Of a stretch of DNA of 34,857 nt, positions 1 through 7,237 are shown piece after piece (the first letter of the stretch is position 1; the number at the start of each line of letters is the position of its first letter). The DNA lies in IMG/VR virus record IMGVR_UViG_3300002835_000588, positions 1 through 34,857 of that record, one strand, 5' to 3'. Source of the DNA: a virus. The translations under genes were made by a program, and so were the position numbers. The notes under the pieces were generated by a model, which had not been told where the DNA came from, searched no databases, and worked only from the letters and a program-made list of their open reading frames with translations.

Positions 1-251
1 CATTGCAAATGATGTGCAGGCGCCTGTCACGACATCCACAGCGTCCAGGTAGTAGACGTTGGAGTCACCTTCAGCGGTGAACCAAACGCGCTGCTTCCAC
101 ACGGCCACAGTGCGCACGGTTGTGGGCAAGCCGGTGGTTGTCGCTGTGCGATCGACCCAGCCGCTTGTGGTGCTGTAGGTCCAGTACCCGGCGCCAGGAG
201 AGACGGCCAACAGGAAAGTGTCGGCAGGCGTAGAAAACTGAGTAGTCCACC
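1..251. repeat. Terminal direct repeat, left copy
   Basis: Bases 1-251 are identical to 34607-34857. The repeat lies wholly inside one open reading frame that is continuous across the joined ends. Overlapping the copies therefore gives a circular 34,606-bp molecule. An assembly overlap of a circular or circularly permuted genome is the simplest reading. A physical T7-style terminal repeat inside a coding sequence would be unusual but is not excluded. Confidence 0.95.
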
Positions 252-621
252 ACTCGTCAGCATCACTGCCCGTGCCTGTTACAGCAAGCACGGGGGCGCC
301 GGGGTCAGTCACGTCATAGATGTTGCCATTGGCTGCAATGAAGCGCTTGTCGTCATCGTTGACGGGCGCCTTGTAGCCAAACACAGACTCGATAGAATCT
401 TCCAAAGGCGTGGTGTATGAGAACCAGCCCTTGCGCAGCTCCACGCCCTGCTGGCGCGGGATGAAATTGGTGAGCGCAAGCGCGTCCAGTGGCGACATGG
501 CCGCGATCGGATCGCGGTAGTTCAAGCCACCTGTTGGGGCTGGAATGACACCTACCTGCGCTGTTTGTGCGGCGTAGGACCTTCTAGATACACGCGGAGA
601 TTGAAGCGGCAACAGAGGCAT
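1..621 (-). CDS. P22 gp10-like / tail-stabilisation protein, 5' part (continues at 34606)
   Basis: The ATG at 621 has a GGAG Shine-Dalgarno 7 bases upstream and begins 2 bases after the stop of the preceding gene. The frame runs through base 1 and continues from 34606 to the stop at 33632, giving 531 residues. The N-terminus carries a pattern common to podovirus head-tail completion proteins: GGLNYRDP near residue 31, then a P-x-DA-x-x-L-x-NF-x-P-R segment and an LRKGW element. These proteins sit below the portal and help retain packaged DNA. The exact family (P22 gp10-like versus T7 gp12-like) cannot be settled by eye. The gene is split here only by where the circle was opened. Confidence 0.7.
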   Translation of the reverse strand, partial: MPLLPLQSPRVSRRSYAAQTAQVGVIPAPTGGLNYRDPIAAMSPLDALALTNFIPRQQGVELRKGWFSYTTPLEDSIESVFGYKAPVNDDDKRFIAANGNIYDVTDPGAPVLAVTGTGSDADEWWTTQFSTPADTFLLAVSPGAGYWTYSTTSGWVDRTATTTGLPTTVRTVAVWKQRVWFTAEGDSNVYYLDAVDVVTGACTSFAM

Positions 622-623
622 GA

Positions 624-1373
624 TCAGACTCCATAGCCGGTGTCTGGCGTGTTCGTCAGAGGCTGGATGTATGGGAAGCGGAAGTCACGCGTCATGCTCA
701 AAACAGGAGCGCCTTTTTCTGCGCCCTTGCGGTTCTCAAACGCGATCTGGAAGTCGCGCATGGCCGCGGCAGTGTCTAGGCCCTTCATCTCAAGCCACTT
801 CACGCGGGTGTACAGCGTGATCAGCGTGGGATCGAGCAAAGCCTTGTCACCGTTCTTGGTGATGCGGTTTTTGTAAAGAGTTGGATCATCCTGGTCCTGC
901 ACCCACGCCTGAGACAGATAAAACACGTTCATCGTCTGGGGCGAGTTGGGAGGCGCCAGGACATAGATCAAGTTGTCGCGCACCTGCCAGTAGAACGACA
1001 GCACCGGCAGCGTTGTGCGGATCAGCAGCTGCTGCCACATCTGTGGCGAGACAGGTCCGAGAGACGGGAACTGCGTGGTCGCGTTCCAGTTGGTTTGGTC
1101 GATCCAATCGAAAAAGTCCTCAGGCAGAGGGAAACCTTTTTCCTTCTGGTTGGTGTAATCAGACTGAATCGGGATCACATAGTTTTTGATCAGCTCTTGC
1201 CAGTCGTACATGGTGAGCAGCTCAATGCCGGCCATGTTTGCCGCCTGGATGAACTGCTGAACCGTAGGATCTGGATCGCCGGCAGGGTCTTGAGGGACGG
1301 GGAAGGCCACCATCGAGGCCACGTTCTGCACGATGGCCGAGAGGGTCGATTCGTTAACGATTTGAAAGGCCAT
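624..1373 (-). CDS. Putative head-tail adaptor (gp4/gp11-like)
   Basis: 249 residues, with AGGAG a few bases before the ATG. The protein is mixed alpha/beta and rich in Trp and Tyr, with segments such as LLTMYDWQELIKNY and FYWQVRDNLIYVLAPP. These resemble the tail-accessory or tail-tubular A class of short-tailed phages, which forms the ring joining portal and tail. Position supports this: it lies two genes past the capsid group and directly before the P22 gp10-like gene, separated by 2 bases. No catalytic motif is seen. The assignment rests on context and general resemblance rather than a diagnostic signature. Confidence 0.55.
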   Translation of the reverse strand: MAFQIVNESTLSAIVQNVASMVAFPVPQDPAGDPDPTVQQFIQAANMAGIELLTMYDWQELIKNYVIPIQSDYTNQKEKGFPLPEDFFDWIDQTNWNATTQFPSLGPVSPQMWQQLLIRTTLPVLSFYWQVRDNLIYVLAPPNSPQTMNVFYLSQAWVQDQDDPTLYKNRITKNGDKALLDPTLITLYTRVKWLEMKGLDTAAAMRDFQIAFENRKGAEKGAPVLSMTRDFRFPYIQPLTNTPDTGYGV

Positions 1374-1386
1374 CCCCTACTCCTAT

Positions 1387-2001
1387 TTACTCAGCTTCAG
1401 CTGTTGCTGGCGCCACGTTGCGCTTGTTGGCCTTGGAGCTGGCCTGCAAGGCCTCCACCATGGTCTTCAAGTTCTCAATCTGCTCATCGCGCTTTTGCAG
1501 CTCGGCGTTCATCTTCTCGATCGGGGCGTTGTTAGCCGCGACTTCCATGAATGCCTTGGCGCGTTGCTTGTCTTGCTGGAATGACATGAACTTGCCGCCC
1601 AGGTTGTCATTCGCGTCAGCAAGCTGCTCGACGGTGATGATCTTGAAGAACTTGTATTCCTCAACCTTGGACGCGTTCATGCCTGGCAAGGCGCTCAATG
1701 GAGTGCCGGTGACAGCTTCTTCCTGGCCGGCCTTCCACTTGTTGTAGCGGTCCTGGAAGCGAAAGATGTCCTGCTGACTCAGAGGACGCTCAATCACAGA
1801 GGACTTGTCGCCCGGCACATGAATGCGGACGTAATCGACTTCCTCGTACACAGCGCGGCCAGCTTCACGGCTTTTGCCGGGTTGCATGACAGGCTTGCGG
1901 AAAAACTCGATGTAGAGCTTGTTATCGGCGGCAAAGCGGGTCTCATCCGGTTTGGAAAAGTCGCTAGGCTCGTCGAAGATGGTTGGTGTCGTGGGTTGCA
2001 T
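1387..2001 (-). CDS. Conserved virion-region protein with C-terminal coiled coil
   Basis: 204 residues, with AAGG 6-9 bases upstream of the ATG. The N-terminal two thirds look globular, with a VDYVRIHVPGDK strand segment and an FQDRYNKWKAG helix. Residues from about 150 on are strongly helical and charged (EKMNAELQKRDEQIENLKTM), a likely coiled coil, ending in an Ala-rich tail. It lies between a small 61-residue protein and the adaptor gene in the head-assembly cluster, so a structural or assembly role is likely. I do not recognise a named family. The start falls inside a 9-base motif that recurs elsewhere in the genome (see findings). Confidence 0.6.
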   Translation of the reverse strand: MQPTTPTIFDEPSDFSKPDETRFAADNKLYIEFFRKPVMQPGKSREAGRAVYEEVDYVRIHVPGDKSSVIERPLSQQDIFRFQDRYNKWKAGQEEAVTGTPLSALPGMNASKVEEYKFFKIITVEQLADANDNLGGKFMSFQQDKQRAKAFMEVAANNAPIEKMNAELQKRDEQIENLKTMVEALQASSKANKRNVAPATAEAE

Positions 2002-2022
2002 CTCTGACCTTTTTTATTTGAC

Positions 2023-2208
2023 TTACACGTTGGTATCGATCACCAGATCAGTACCGGGGGAGCCACCGATGCGTGAGCCACCGATGGATGCACCGTCAAC
2101 GCCTGTCAGGCCAATGCCTTCACAGACTGCGCCGGTGGATTGGGATGCAGCCGTGTCTACGACTGCGGGAGCGTTTGCGGAAACTGCGCCGCTAAATGTT
2201 GCTGCCAT
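2023..2208 (-). CDS. Small Gly/Ala/Ser-rich protein after the capsid gene
   Basis: 61 residues starting at an ATG with a strong GGAAGGA Shine-Dalgarno, which supports translation despite the short length. The protein is low in charge and rich in Ala, Gly, Ser and Thr, with a GVDGASIGGSRIGGSPGTD segment and a single Cys. It lies directly downstream of the major capsid gene but beyond a terminator-like structure. A minor head or decoration protein is possible from position only. No family is recognised. Confidence 0.55.
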   Translation of the reverse strand: MAATFSGAVSANAPAVVDTAASQSTGAVCEGIGLTGVDGASIGGSRIGGSPGTDLVIDTNV

Positions 2209-2225
2209 GATTTATTCCTTCCGTT

Positions 2226-2279
2226 AAAAAACCCGAGGGGTTGTGGGTCTCCCCAGTCCCTCGGGAAAGGGAGACCCAC
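2226..2279 (-). terminator. Terminator with two interlocked stems (attenuator-like)
   Basis: On the minus strand just past the capsid stop, segment 1 (2279-2269, GTGGGTCTCCC) can pair perfectly over 11 bp with segment 3 (2253-2243). Segment 2 (2265-2258, CCCGAGGG) can pair perfectly over 8 bp with segment 4 (2239-2232), which is followed at once by six T residues (2231-2226). Stem 2:4 plus the T tract is a standard intrinsic terminator. Stem 1:3 overlaps it topologically, so the pair forms either a pseudoknot or two mutually exclusive folds. It probably sets how much transcript passes from the capsid gene into the connector genes. Confidence 0.75.
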
Positions 2280-2294
2280 GACGGCCCACCAAAA

Positions 2295-3266
2295 TTAGTT
2301 TTGGATACGACCTTGGAACTGAGCACCAGAGGTGGTCAGGTTGCCAGCCCAAGCCAAGATCTGAACTTCAGCGTCCTGGTTGATGGCGTAGCGACGGTTA
2401 GGCGACAAAGGAACCATGTTGCGGTCCTTGTGAGGGCGCCATTTGATGTACTTGCTGTTGAGCATGAAGCCGGTGTTGGCAGGGCAATAGCCGCCAATAC
2501 CGCCGTCCAGAACAACGTCAGCATCCATGAACTTCAATGTAGGGAAGCCCAAATTGCCAGTCTCAGGAGATGTGAAACGCTGCTGAGCCTGCAAGCTGCC
2601 CATGTAGTAAGACCAGTAGTTGTTGTCCAACACGATCAAGTCAGGACGATCAGTGCCGCGAACCAAAGAGGCCCACAGACTGTTCAACGCGGCTTGCATA
2701 GTGGACGCGCTAGGTGTCACGCTTTGAGCGCTGAAGTCATACAACTTGGAGCGCCAGAACGTCCATGTTGCGCGGTTGATGCCACCGTAAGTGCCAGTTG
2801 TAGGATCGGCAGGCACAGCGGCGTTCAAGCCAGTGACTTCCTTACCGCCAGAGCCAGTGCCGTCTGAGTAGATGGACTGGGCCAACTGGTTGACCATTGT
2901 GGATTCGGCCACGTTCAAGCGAGCTTCGAGCAAGTCGATGAATTGCTCTTTGCCACTGTTTTGCAACATCTCGAGGCCAGACATCACGACGGGCACTGCG
3001 TACTGCTTGATTTGGAATTCAGCAGCAGAGATGACGTCTTGAGCAGCCACAGGCAGCAAGTCGTAACCAGAGTAGAAACCGCCGTTCGCGTTTTCAGCGA
3101 ATGAAAGTTCTTCAAAGATTGTGTTACCACCAGAGATGGTTTTGACGTTGCCGCGTGTGTTCAAGCGGGACAACAGGGCGTTGTTTTTAGTAACGTTGTC
3201 AGCGATCTGACGTGTGCGTGACTGGATCGTCGTTGCGACGATGTCACTTACATTTGGAAAAGACAT
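2295..3266 (-). CDS. Major capsid protein
   Basis: 323 residues with an AAGGAG Shine-Dalgarno 5 bases before the ATG. The protein has the size and layout of an HK97-fold phage coat protein. It has an N-terminal helix (SDIVATTIQSRT), an internal helix listing LEARLNVAESTMVNQLAQ, a segment RPDLIVLDNNYWSYYMGSL typical of the axial domain, and a C-terminal strand region (INQDAEVQILAWAGNLTTS). There is no obvious prohead protease in the window, and a separate scaffold-like gene lies upstream, as in P22-type podoviruses. A structured 182-base leader precedes it and a structured terminator follows, consistent with independent control of this highly expressed gene. Confidence 0.85.
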   Translation of the reverse strand: MSFPNVSDIVATTIQSRTRQIADNVTKNNALLSRLNTRGNVKTISGGNTIFEELSFAENANGGFYSGYDLLPVAAQDVISAAEFQIKQYAVPVVMSGLEMLQNSGKEQFIDLLEARLNVAESTMVNQLAQSIYSDGTGSGGKEVTGLNAAVPADPTTGTYGGINRATWTFWRSKLYDFSAQSVTPSASTMQAALNSLWASLVRGTDRPDLIVLDNNYWSYYMGSLQAQQRFTSPETGNLGFPTLKFMDADVVLDGGIGGYCPANTGFMLNSKYIKWRPHKDRNMVPLSPNRRYAINQDAEVQILAWAGNLTTSGAQFQGRIQN

Positions 3267-3448
3267 GATGACTCCTTCATCTGAGTTAAAACGAGCTTGC
3301 GCTCACCTTTTTCAGATGCGCCTACGCGAACCTTTCACAGTCCGACTTCGTCGTAGGTGGGACGCGAAGCGTCTCCTAGGAGCATGCGGTGGCTGGGGTG
3401 CTTGGGCACACCAGTCGAGATTTCTCTCAACGTGGTGTGATTATCGCA
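3267..3448 (-). promoter_or_regulatory. Structured leader upstream of the capsid gene
   Basis: This 182-base gap between scaffold and capsid genes has no ORF. Its minus-strand RNA can fold into at least five hairpins in series. The first (3439-3407) has 14 bp with one bulged C and a GAAA loop. The next are CTCCTAGGAG (3382-3373), GACGC-TTC-GCGTC (3373-3361, sharing its first base) and a CCTACG/CGTAGG stem extended by CGAA/TTCG (3357-3321). The last is GAGC-GCAA-GCTC near 3300, followed by GTTTTAAC. The 13-bp palindrome at 3436-3448 opens the region and the capsid Shine-Dalgarno closes it. Candidate roles are promoter plus leader RNA, a transcript-processing site or translational control. Confidence 0.6.
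3436..3448 (-). promoter_or_regulatory. 13-bp palindromic element, copy 1 (operator or extended -10)
   Basis: The minus strand reads TGCGATAATCACA directly after the scaffold TAA stop. It differs by one base from the perfect palindrome at 22172-22184, which also directly follows a stop codon, and resembles 14071-14083 in the early promoter. It contains TG-n-GATAAT, which also fits an extended -10 for the capsid transcript. No convincing -35 is visible. Confidence 0.5.
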
Positions 3449-4585
3449 TTACCTTGAGGTCATTGTGATGGCTGCCTCGATTGCAGAGCGCACATCGGTG
3501 CTTTCTTGCCTCAAGGCGCCCATTGGCGCGGAGCCGGAAACCTGCACGGCAGCCGACCTGGCCTTCTGTGCGGCGCTTGTCGTTTGTTGAGCTCCGCGTG
3601 CTTTGGCGCGTTGGGAGATCACAGAGCGAACGTTGTCGTTCATCAGGCAGGCCTTCTTGTAAGCGTCCTGCAAGGTGATGTTTTGGCCGCGGCGTTGATG
3701 CGTCTCAATGATGTCGGCCATGTCCTCGCGAACGTCTTCGCCAAACTCAGCGCGAGCCAAGAACGTGGCGACCTCGGTCTGCGCGGCCTGGGTGGCTTGC
3801 TGCTGCTGCTGGAGCTGTGCCTGCTGAAACTGCGTGAGCATGTTCTGCATGGGCGCTAGGCGCTGGTTAAGCACCTGCTCCATCGCCAGCTGCTGCGGGT
3901 CTTGTTTGGGCGTCTGGCCTGCCAAGGCGCTGTCAAGCATCTCGATGAAGCCATTGCCAAAACGGCCAGTGCCAAATTGATTGACAATGCCGGCCACCAG
4001 CTGCGCAAGCTCAGGCGCTGTGCCAGTGCGCAGACGCGCCGCAGTGCCCATCAGGTTGTCGATCGCCTGCAAGGGGTTGCTGTTCTCGGCCTTGATAAAC
4101 GCCTGGTAAGGCTCGATCGTCTTCATCACAGCCTCGGCAGTCTTGCGTGCCTCGGAGGTTTCTTGAAGAGTGCGTGCCACTTCAGTCTCTCGTCGCTGGA
4201 TCTCAGCACGCACAGGCTCAGGTAGTGAGCCCCAGTGCTCGCGGATGTCTGGGCGCCATGAAGCTGGCGCTTTTTCACCTGGCTGACGCGGCTGAGATTT
4301 GGGTCCAGCCTGAACACCTTCAGGTTTTTTAAATTTTCCTTGCTCGTCTCTTTCCGGTTGTTGAGCGAGCTCGTTATCGGCTGGCTTGTCCTCAGAAAGT
4401 GCATTCAAATCCTGCGCTGCGGCGGGAGCTGCTGCTGGCTCAGAGGTTGTTGCAACGGGCTCACTCGACGCGACAGGCTCCGAAACCGGTGCGGCCTCGG
4501 GTGCTGGCGCAAGCTGCAACGGCTCGTCTGCTTTCTCGAACGCGGCCTCAAGGGCGTCGCGCATGGTTGTCGTGGGTTCTGACAT
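3449..4585 (-). CDS. Putative scaffolding protein
   Basis: 378 residues. Residues 1-75 are acidic and rich in Pro and Ala (repeated SEPV/SEPA elements). A basic Gly/Lys segment (GKFKKPEG) follows, then a conserved WRPDIREHWGSLPEPVRAEIQRRE block near residue 108, then long helical stretches including a Gln-rich coiled coil (QFQQAQLQQQQQATQAAQ). This composition and its place between portal-linked genes and the capsid gene fit an internal scaffolding protein that shapes the procapsid and then leaves. The ATG has AGGTAAT upstream. The assignment rests on composition and position. An unrelated assembly chaperone would look similar. Confidence 0.7.
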   Translation of the reverse strand: MSEPTTTMRDALEAAFEKADEPLQLAPAPEAAPVSEPVASSEPVATTSEPAAAPAAAQDLNALSEDKPADNELAQQPERDEQGKFKKPEGVQAGPKSQPRQPGEKAPASWRPDIREHWGSLPEPVRAEIQRRETEVARTLQETSEARKTAEAVMKTIEPYQAFIKAENSNPLQAIDNLMGTAARLRTGTAPELAQLVAGIVNQFGTGRFGNGFIEMLDSALAGQTPKQDPQQLAMEQVLNQRLAPMQNMLTQFQQAQLQQQQQATQAAQTEVATFLARAEFGEDVREDMADIIETHQRRGQNITLQDAYKKACLMNDNVRSVISQRAKARGAQQTTSAAQKARSAAVQVSGSAPMGALRQESTDVRSAIEAAITMTSR

Positions 4586-4591
4586 GGCTTA

Positions 4592-4915
4592 TTACCTGTT
4601 TTGAAGTTTATGAATTGCGCGCTCTATGTCGGCACGCTTAAATGAACCGCCCTCGGTCATGTACCGTTCGCGGCTTTCTTTGGCTTTCGCCCAAGATCCT
4701 GTGAAATCGTCCATCGTTGTGAGACCCTTGGCCTTCATGTACTCACGATGCTTTGTGCGCGAGGAGATGTCAGTGCCGTCTGGCGCCTTCATGCCCGCGT
4801 AGCTGCTGTCGCCCCACAGGGCGCCAGAGTCGGTGCGCAGCTCAGGTTGGTAGTCGTCGGTGATCTCAATCAGCTCACCCGTTTTTCGGTCTTGAATCCA
4901 GCGGCGTCTGGTCAT
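4592..4915 (-). CDS. Small conserved head-region protein
   Basis: 107 residues beginning MTRRRWIQDRKTGELIEI, with GAGG 5 bases before the ATG. The protein is hydrophilic and mildly basic, with a C-terminal helix (RADIERAIHKLQNR) and no membrane segment. The N-terminal pattern of a basic start followed by a QDxKTGELI motif occurs in small proteins beside scaffold genes in other phages, but I know no assigned function. It lies 6 bases upstream of the scaffold gene and 7 bases after the DUF5856-like gene, so it belongs to the same transcript. Confidence 0.55.
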   Translation of the reverse strand: MTRRRWIQDRKTGELIEITDDYQPELRTDSGALWGDSSYAGMKAPDGTDISSRTKHREYMKAKGLTTMDDFTGSWAKAKESRERYMTEGGSFKRADIERAIHKLQNR

Positions 4916-4922
4916 TCGTTCC

Positions 4923-5288
4923 TCACTTCAACATGCGGAGTTTGTAAATCGTGGTTTGGTACAAAGCGACGATCTCGTCGATCGCGTTCTGCAGCGCAGT
5001 CTCATCCTTGTCGCAGACCTCGTAGCGATAGCGTTCGATCCACTCCATGTGCTCCTCAAGCTCGCCAGCGACGTCGTCGTCCAAGTCGCACGTCAGGATC
5101 TCGACCTTCATGCGCTCGCCGTAGTAGCCCTGGTACTGCTCGACAAACTCGTCCATGAGCTCGCCCAGACCCTCGTAGAACGAGGCCAGTGCCATGTGCT
5201 TGGAGTAGCTGTCTGTGGCCCAGTGAGCCACATGGCCCAATGAGCGTGACTTGACCAGTAGCGACGCAAATTCGTTTGCTTTTTCCAT
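4923..5288 (-). CDS. DUF5856-like helical protein with a Dps-like HW motif
   Basis: 121 residues with GAGG before the ATG. The pattern H-x-x-HW-x(5)-Y-x-x-H-x(6)-Y-x-G-L-x-E-L-x-D-x-x-VE spans residues 19-50, with the key His at 19, 22 and 31. It matches the phage DUF5856 type and recalls the ferroxidase segment of Dps/ferritin-like helical bundles, although the His spacing differs from E. coli Dps. The rest is helical and acidic (DLDDDVAGELEEHMEWIERY). It sits between portal and scaffold genes, so it may be a virion or assembly protein. Metal binding is a guess from the motif. A plain four-helix assembly factor is the alternative. Confidence 0.55.
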   Translation of the reverse strand: MEKANEFASLLVKSRSLGHVAHWATDSYSKHMALASFYEGLGELMDEFVEQYQGYYGERMKVEILTCDLDDDVAGELEEHMEWIERYRYEVCDKDETALQNAIDEIVALYQTTIYKLRMLK

Positions 5289-5296
5289 GTGTTACC

Positions 5297-7237
5297 TCAC
5301 TGCATGGGACCGCCGACTTGCGGCATTTGGGGTGCTGCCGGTGGCAGTTGGGGTTGTGGCTGCAAGATGCCCATTGCACGCAATTGAGCTTCTTTGGCAG
5401 TCGCTTCCATGTTGGTGTTCTTGGCCTTGGCCATACGCTCTGCCGCGCCAGCCTGCTTCTCGGCCACTTCGGCGTCTTGCATGGGGTCTGGTTTTGGCTG
5501 GGGCATGCCCTGCTGCTTGAGGGAGGAGATGGCCTGGTCCAAAACGCTCTCGATTTGCGTCGAGACGCGGAACTTGGAGACGCTCCACTGCAGCAAAGAC
5601 ATCAGGACAGGCGCTGCTTGCGGTACAGACTGAGCCATTGGCGCCACCTGGGAGATAAACGCGCCCAAGCCCTGCATAAACTGCACAGCGGCGTCACGTT
5701 CTGCTGCCCAGTCAAGGGCGGCCATCGAGTCGGCCTCGATGTTGATGCGGTACTCGTTCATTTCCTCGTCTTTGAGGAGCTGAACGGCGGCCATCGCCAG
5801 CGGTGCATCGGGCGTGCGCTCGATGTTGCTGCGCTTGATGATCGTCTCGGGCTGGAAGTGCTTGCAAATGATCTCTGCCTTGATGCGCAGGGCCTGCGTG
5901 ATCCAGTCAGCGATGTAGAACTGCTTGAGCTGAACACGCGTCGAGCCAAACTGAGCCTTGATTTGCTGGGCAGCCGCCGTCTCAGAGGCCTTTGAGCTGC
6001 CGCGCATGATGTCGGAGACACCCAGCACTTCGTAGATCTGCACAACCTTGTCTTGGCGGTACTGGCGAAGGTGATCGATGGCGTTCACCACCTGATCGAT
6101 CGGTGCAAAGTCAACCTGGCCCTTGACGCCGCCGCGCTCGGCAAACATTGCCCAGTTATCGACAGGGATCAGCTGGTTTTCAGTGGTCTGGTTGTAGAGC
6201 CTTTGGATGCCCTCGGCGCTCTTGTCGTAGACGCCGGCCACACGCGCAGCGCGAGTGAGCCAGGTGATGCGGGTGTTGATCTCATCGAGCTCGTTGAACT
6301 GGTCCTGAGCAAAGATGTAGTCGGCCCGAGGCATGAAGTTGCTCGAGGTGACGTTCGCGGCCAAGGGTTTGGGGCATGGGAAAAAGCCGTCCAAACCCAG
6401 TGGGTCGTCTTTGACGTCCAGGATGATGTCGCAGCTCTTGGCGTACCAGTAGACCTTGCGCTTTTCCTTGCACCAGATCTCGAAAACCTCGGCCTTGCTC
6501 CAGGGGTCGTGCTTCGGTGACTGGTCGTTGACTTGGTCCTTTTTGCTGTAGTTGCCCAGGGGCACTTGCGCAGCAATCTTTTCGCCAAAGCGCGCAACCA
6601 GCTGGTCTTTCGTCATAAACACGCGACGCGCAACCCAGCGCACCTCATGCCAGGTGCGGGCGGGGGAATAGAAGAAGTCTTCCCAGTAGATGTAGTCGCA
6701 CGGGGCGTCTTCGTTGACGATGCGCTCAGCCTCTTGAGCAGGGCTGAGTTCTTGGCCGTACTCGTCAAAAACGGCGGGGATCTCGTAGGGCTCGGTCGTC
6801 ACCTCATAACGCAGCCAGATCTGGCCACAGCCGACAACAAGCCAGTCCTCAATGCCCTGGCGCACAGCTGAGTCCCAGGCCGAGACGTTGTCGTCAAAGG
6901 CGCGGTTGAGCAAACGCTGCAGCATCGTGCCGGAGACGCGGGCGACGTCGTCGTCATAGTCCTGGAAGGAACGCGCAACATCAGCCTTCGGTGGCCGTGC
7001 GTAGAGCATGGACAGCAGAACTTGCATCGTTGACCAGAACAGGTTGACCTTGCTCTCGTCTTTGGCATACGCGTCGCGCTTGTCCAGGTAGCGCTGAGTG
7101 ATCCTGTTTGCGTCTTGGTGAAACTTCAGCAGCTCCTGCTGTGAAGCCTGAATCTCGGTCTGCCACTTTTGGGCCAGTCCGTTTGGCGTGTTTGCGAAAT
7201 CGCTCTCGCTGTTAATCGATGCGCTGTTACTCATCAT
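5297..7237 (-). CDS. Portal protein
   Basis: 646 residues from the ATG at 7237, which overlaps the terminase stop as ATGA. An in-frame ATG follows at 7234. The size and sequence fit the P22-like portal family. There is an N-terminal helical stem region (QASQQELLKFHQDANRITQRYLDKRD), a core with GIEDWLVVGCGQIWLRYEV and a clip/stem segment (DYIFAQDQFNELDEINTRI). The IYEVLGVSDIMRGSSKASETA segment is a strong portal hallmark. The C-terminus is a Gln/Pro/Ala/Met-rich tail, perhaps a short barrel or disordered extension. The dodecamer at the capsid vertex is the DNA channel and docks TerL, encoded immediately upstream. Confidence 0.85.
   Translation of the reverse strand: MMSNSASINSESDFANTPNGLAQKWQTEIQASQQELLKFHQDANRITQRYLDKRDAYAKDESKVNLFWSTMQVLLSMLYARPPKADVARSFQDYDDDVARVSGTMLQRLLNRAFDDNVSAWDSAVRQGIEDWLVVGCGQIWLRYEVTTEPYEIPAVFDEYGQELSPAQEAERIVNEDAPCDYIYWEDFFYSPARTWHEVRWVARRVFMTKDQLVARFGEKIAAQVPLGNYSKKDQVNDQSPKHDPWSKAEVFEIWCKEKRKVYWYAKSCDIILDVKDDPLGLDGFFPCPKPLAANVTSSNFMPRADYIFAQDQFNELDEINTRITWLTRAARVAGVYDKSAEGIQRLYNQTTENQLIPVDNWAMFAERGGVKGQVDFAPIDQVVNAIDHLRQYRQDKVVQIYEVLGVSDIMRGSSKASETAAAQQIKAQFGSTRVQLKQFYIADWITQALRIKAEIICKHFQPETIIKRSNIERTPDAPLAMAAVQLLKDEEMNEYRINIEADSMAALDWAAERDAAVQFMQGLGAFISQVAPMAQSVPQAAPVLMSLLQWSVSKFRVSTQIESVLDQAISSLKQQGMPQPKPDPMQDAEVAEKQAGAAERMAKAKNTNMEATAKEAQLRAMGILQPQPQLPPAAPQMPQVGGPMQ

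Noticed and set aside
5276-5995. 239-codon plus-strand frame opposite the portal gene
   Set aside because: It is antisense to a clear portal coding sequence. Long shadow frames are expected in GC-rich DNA.
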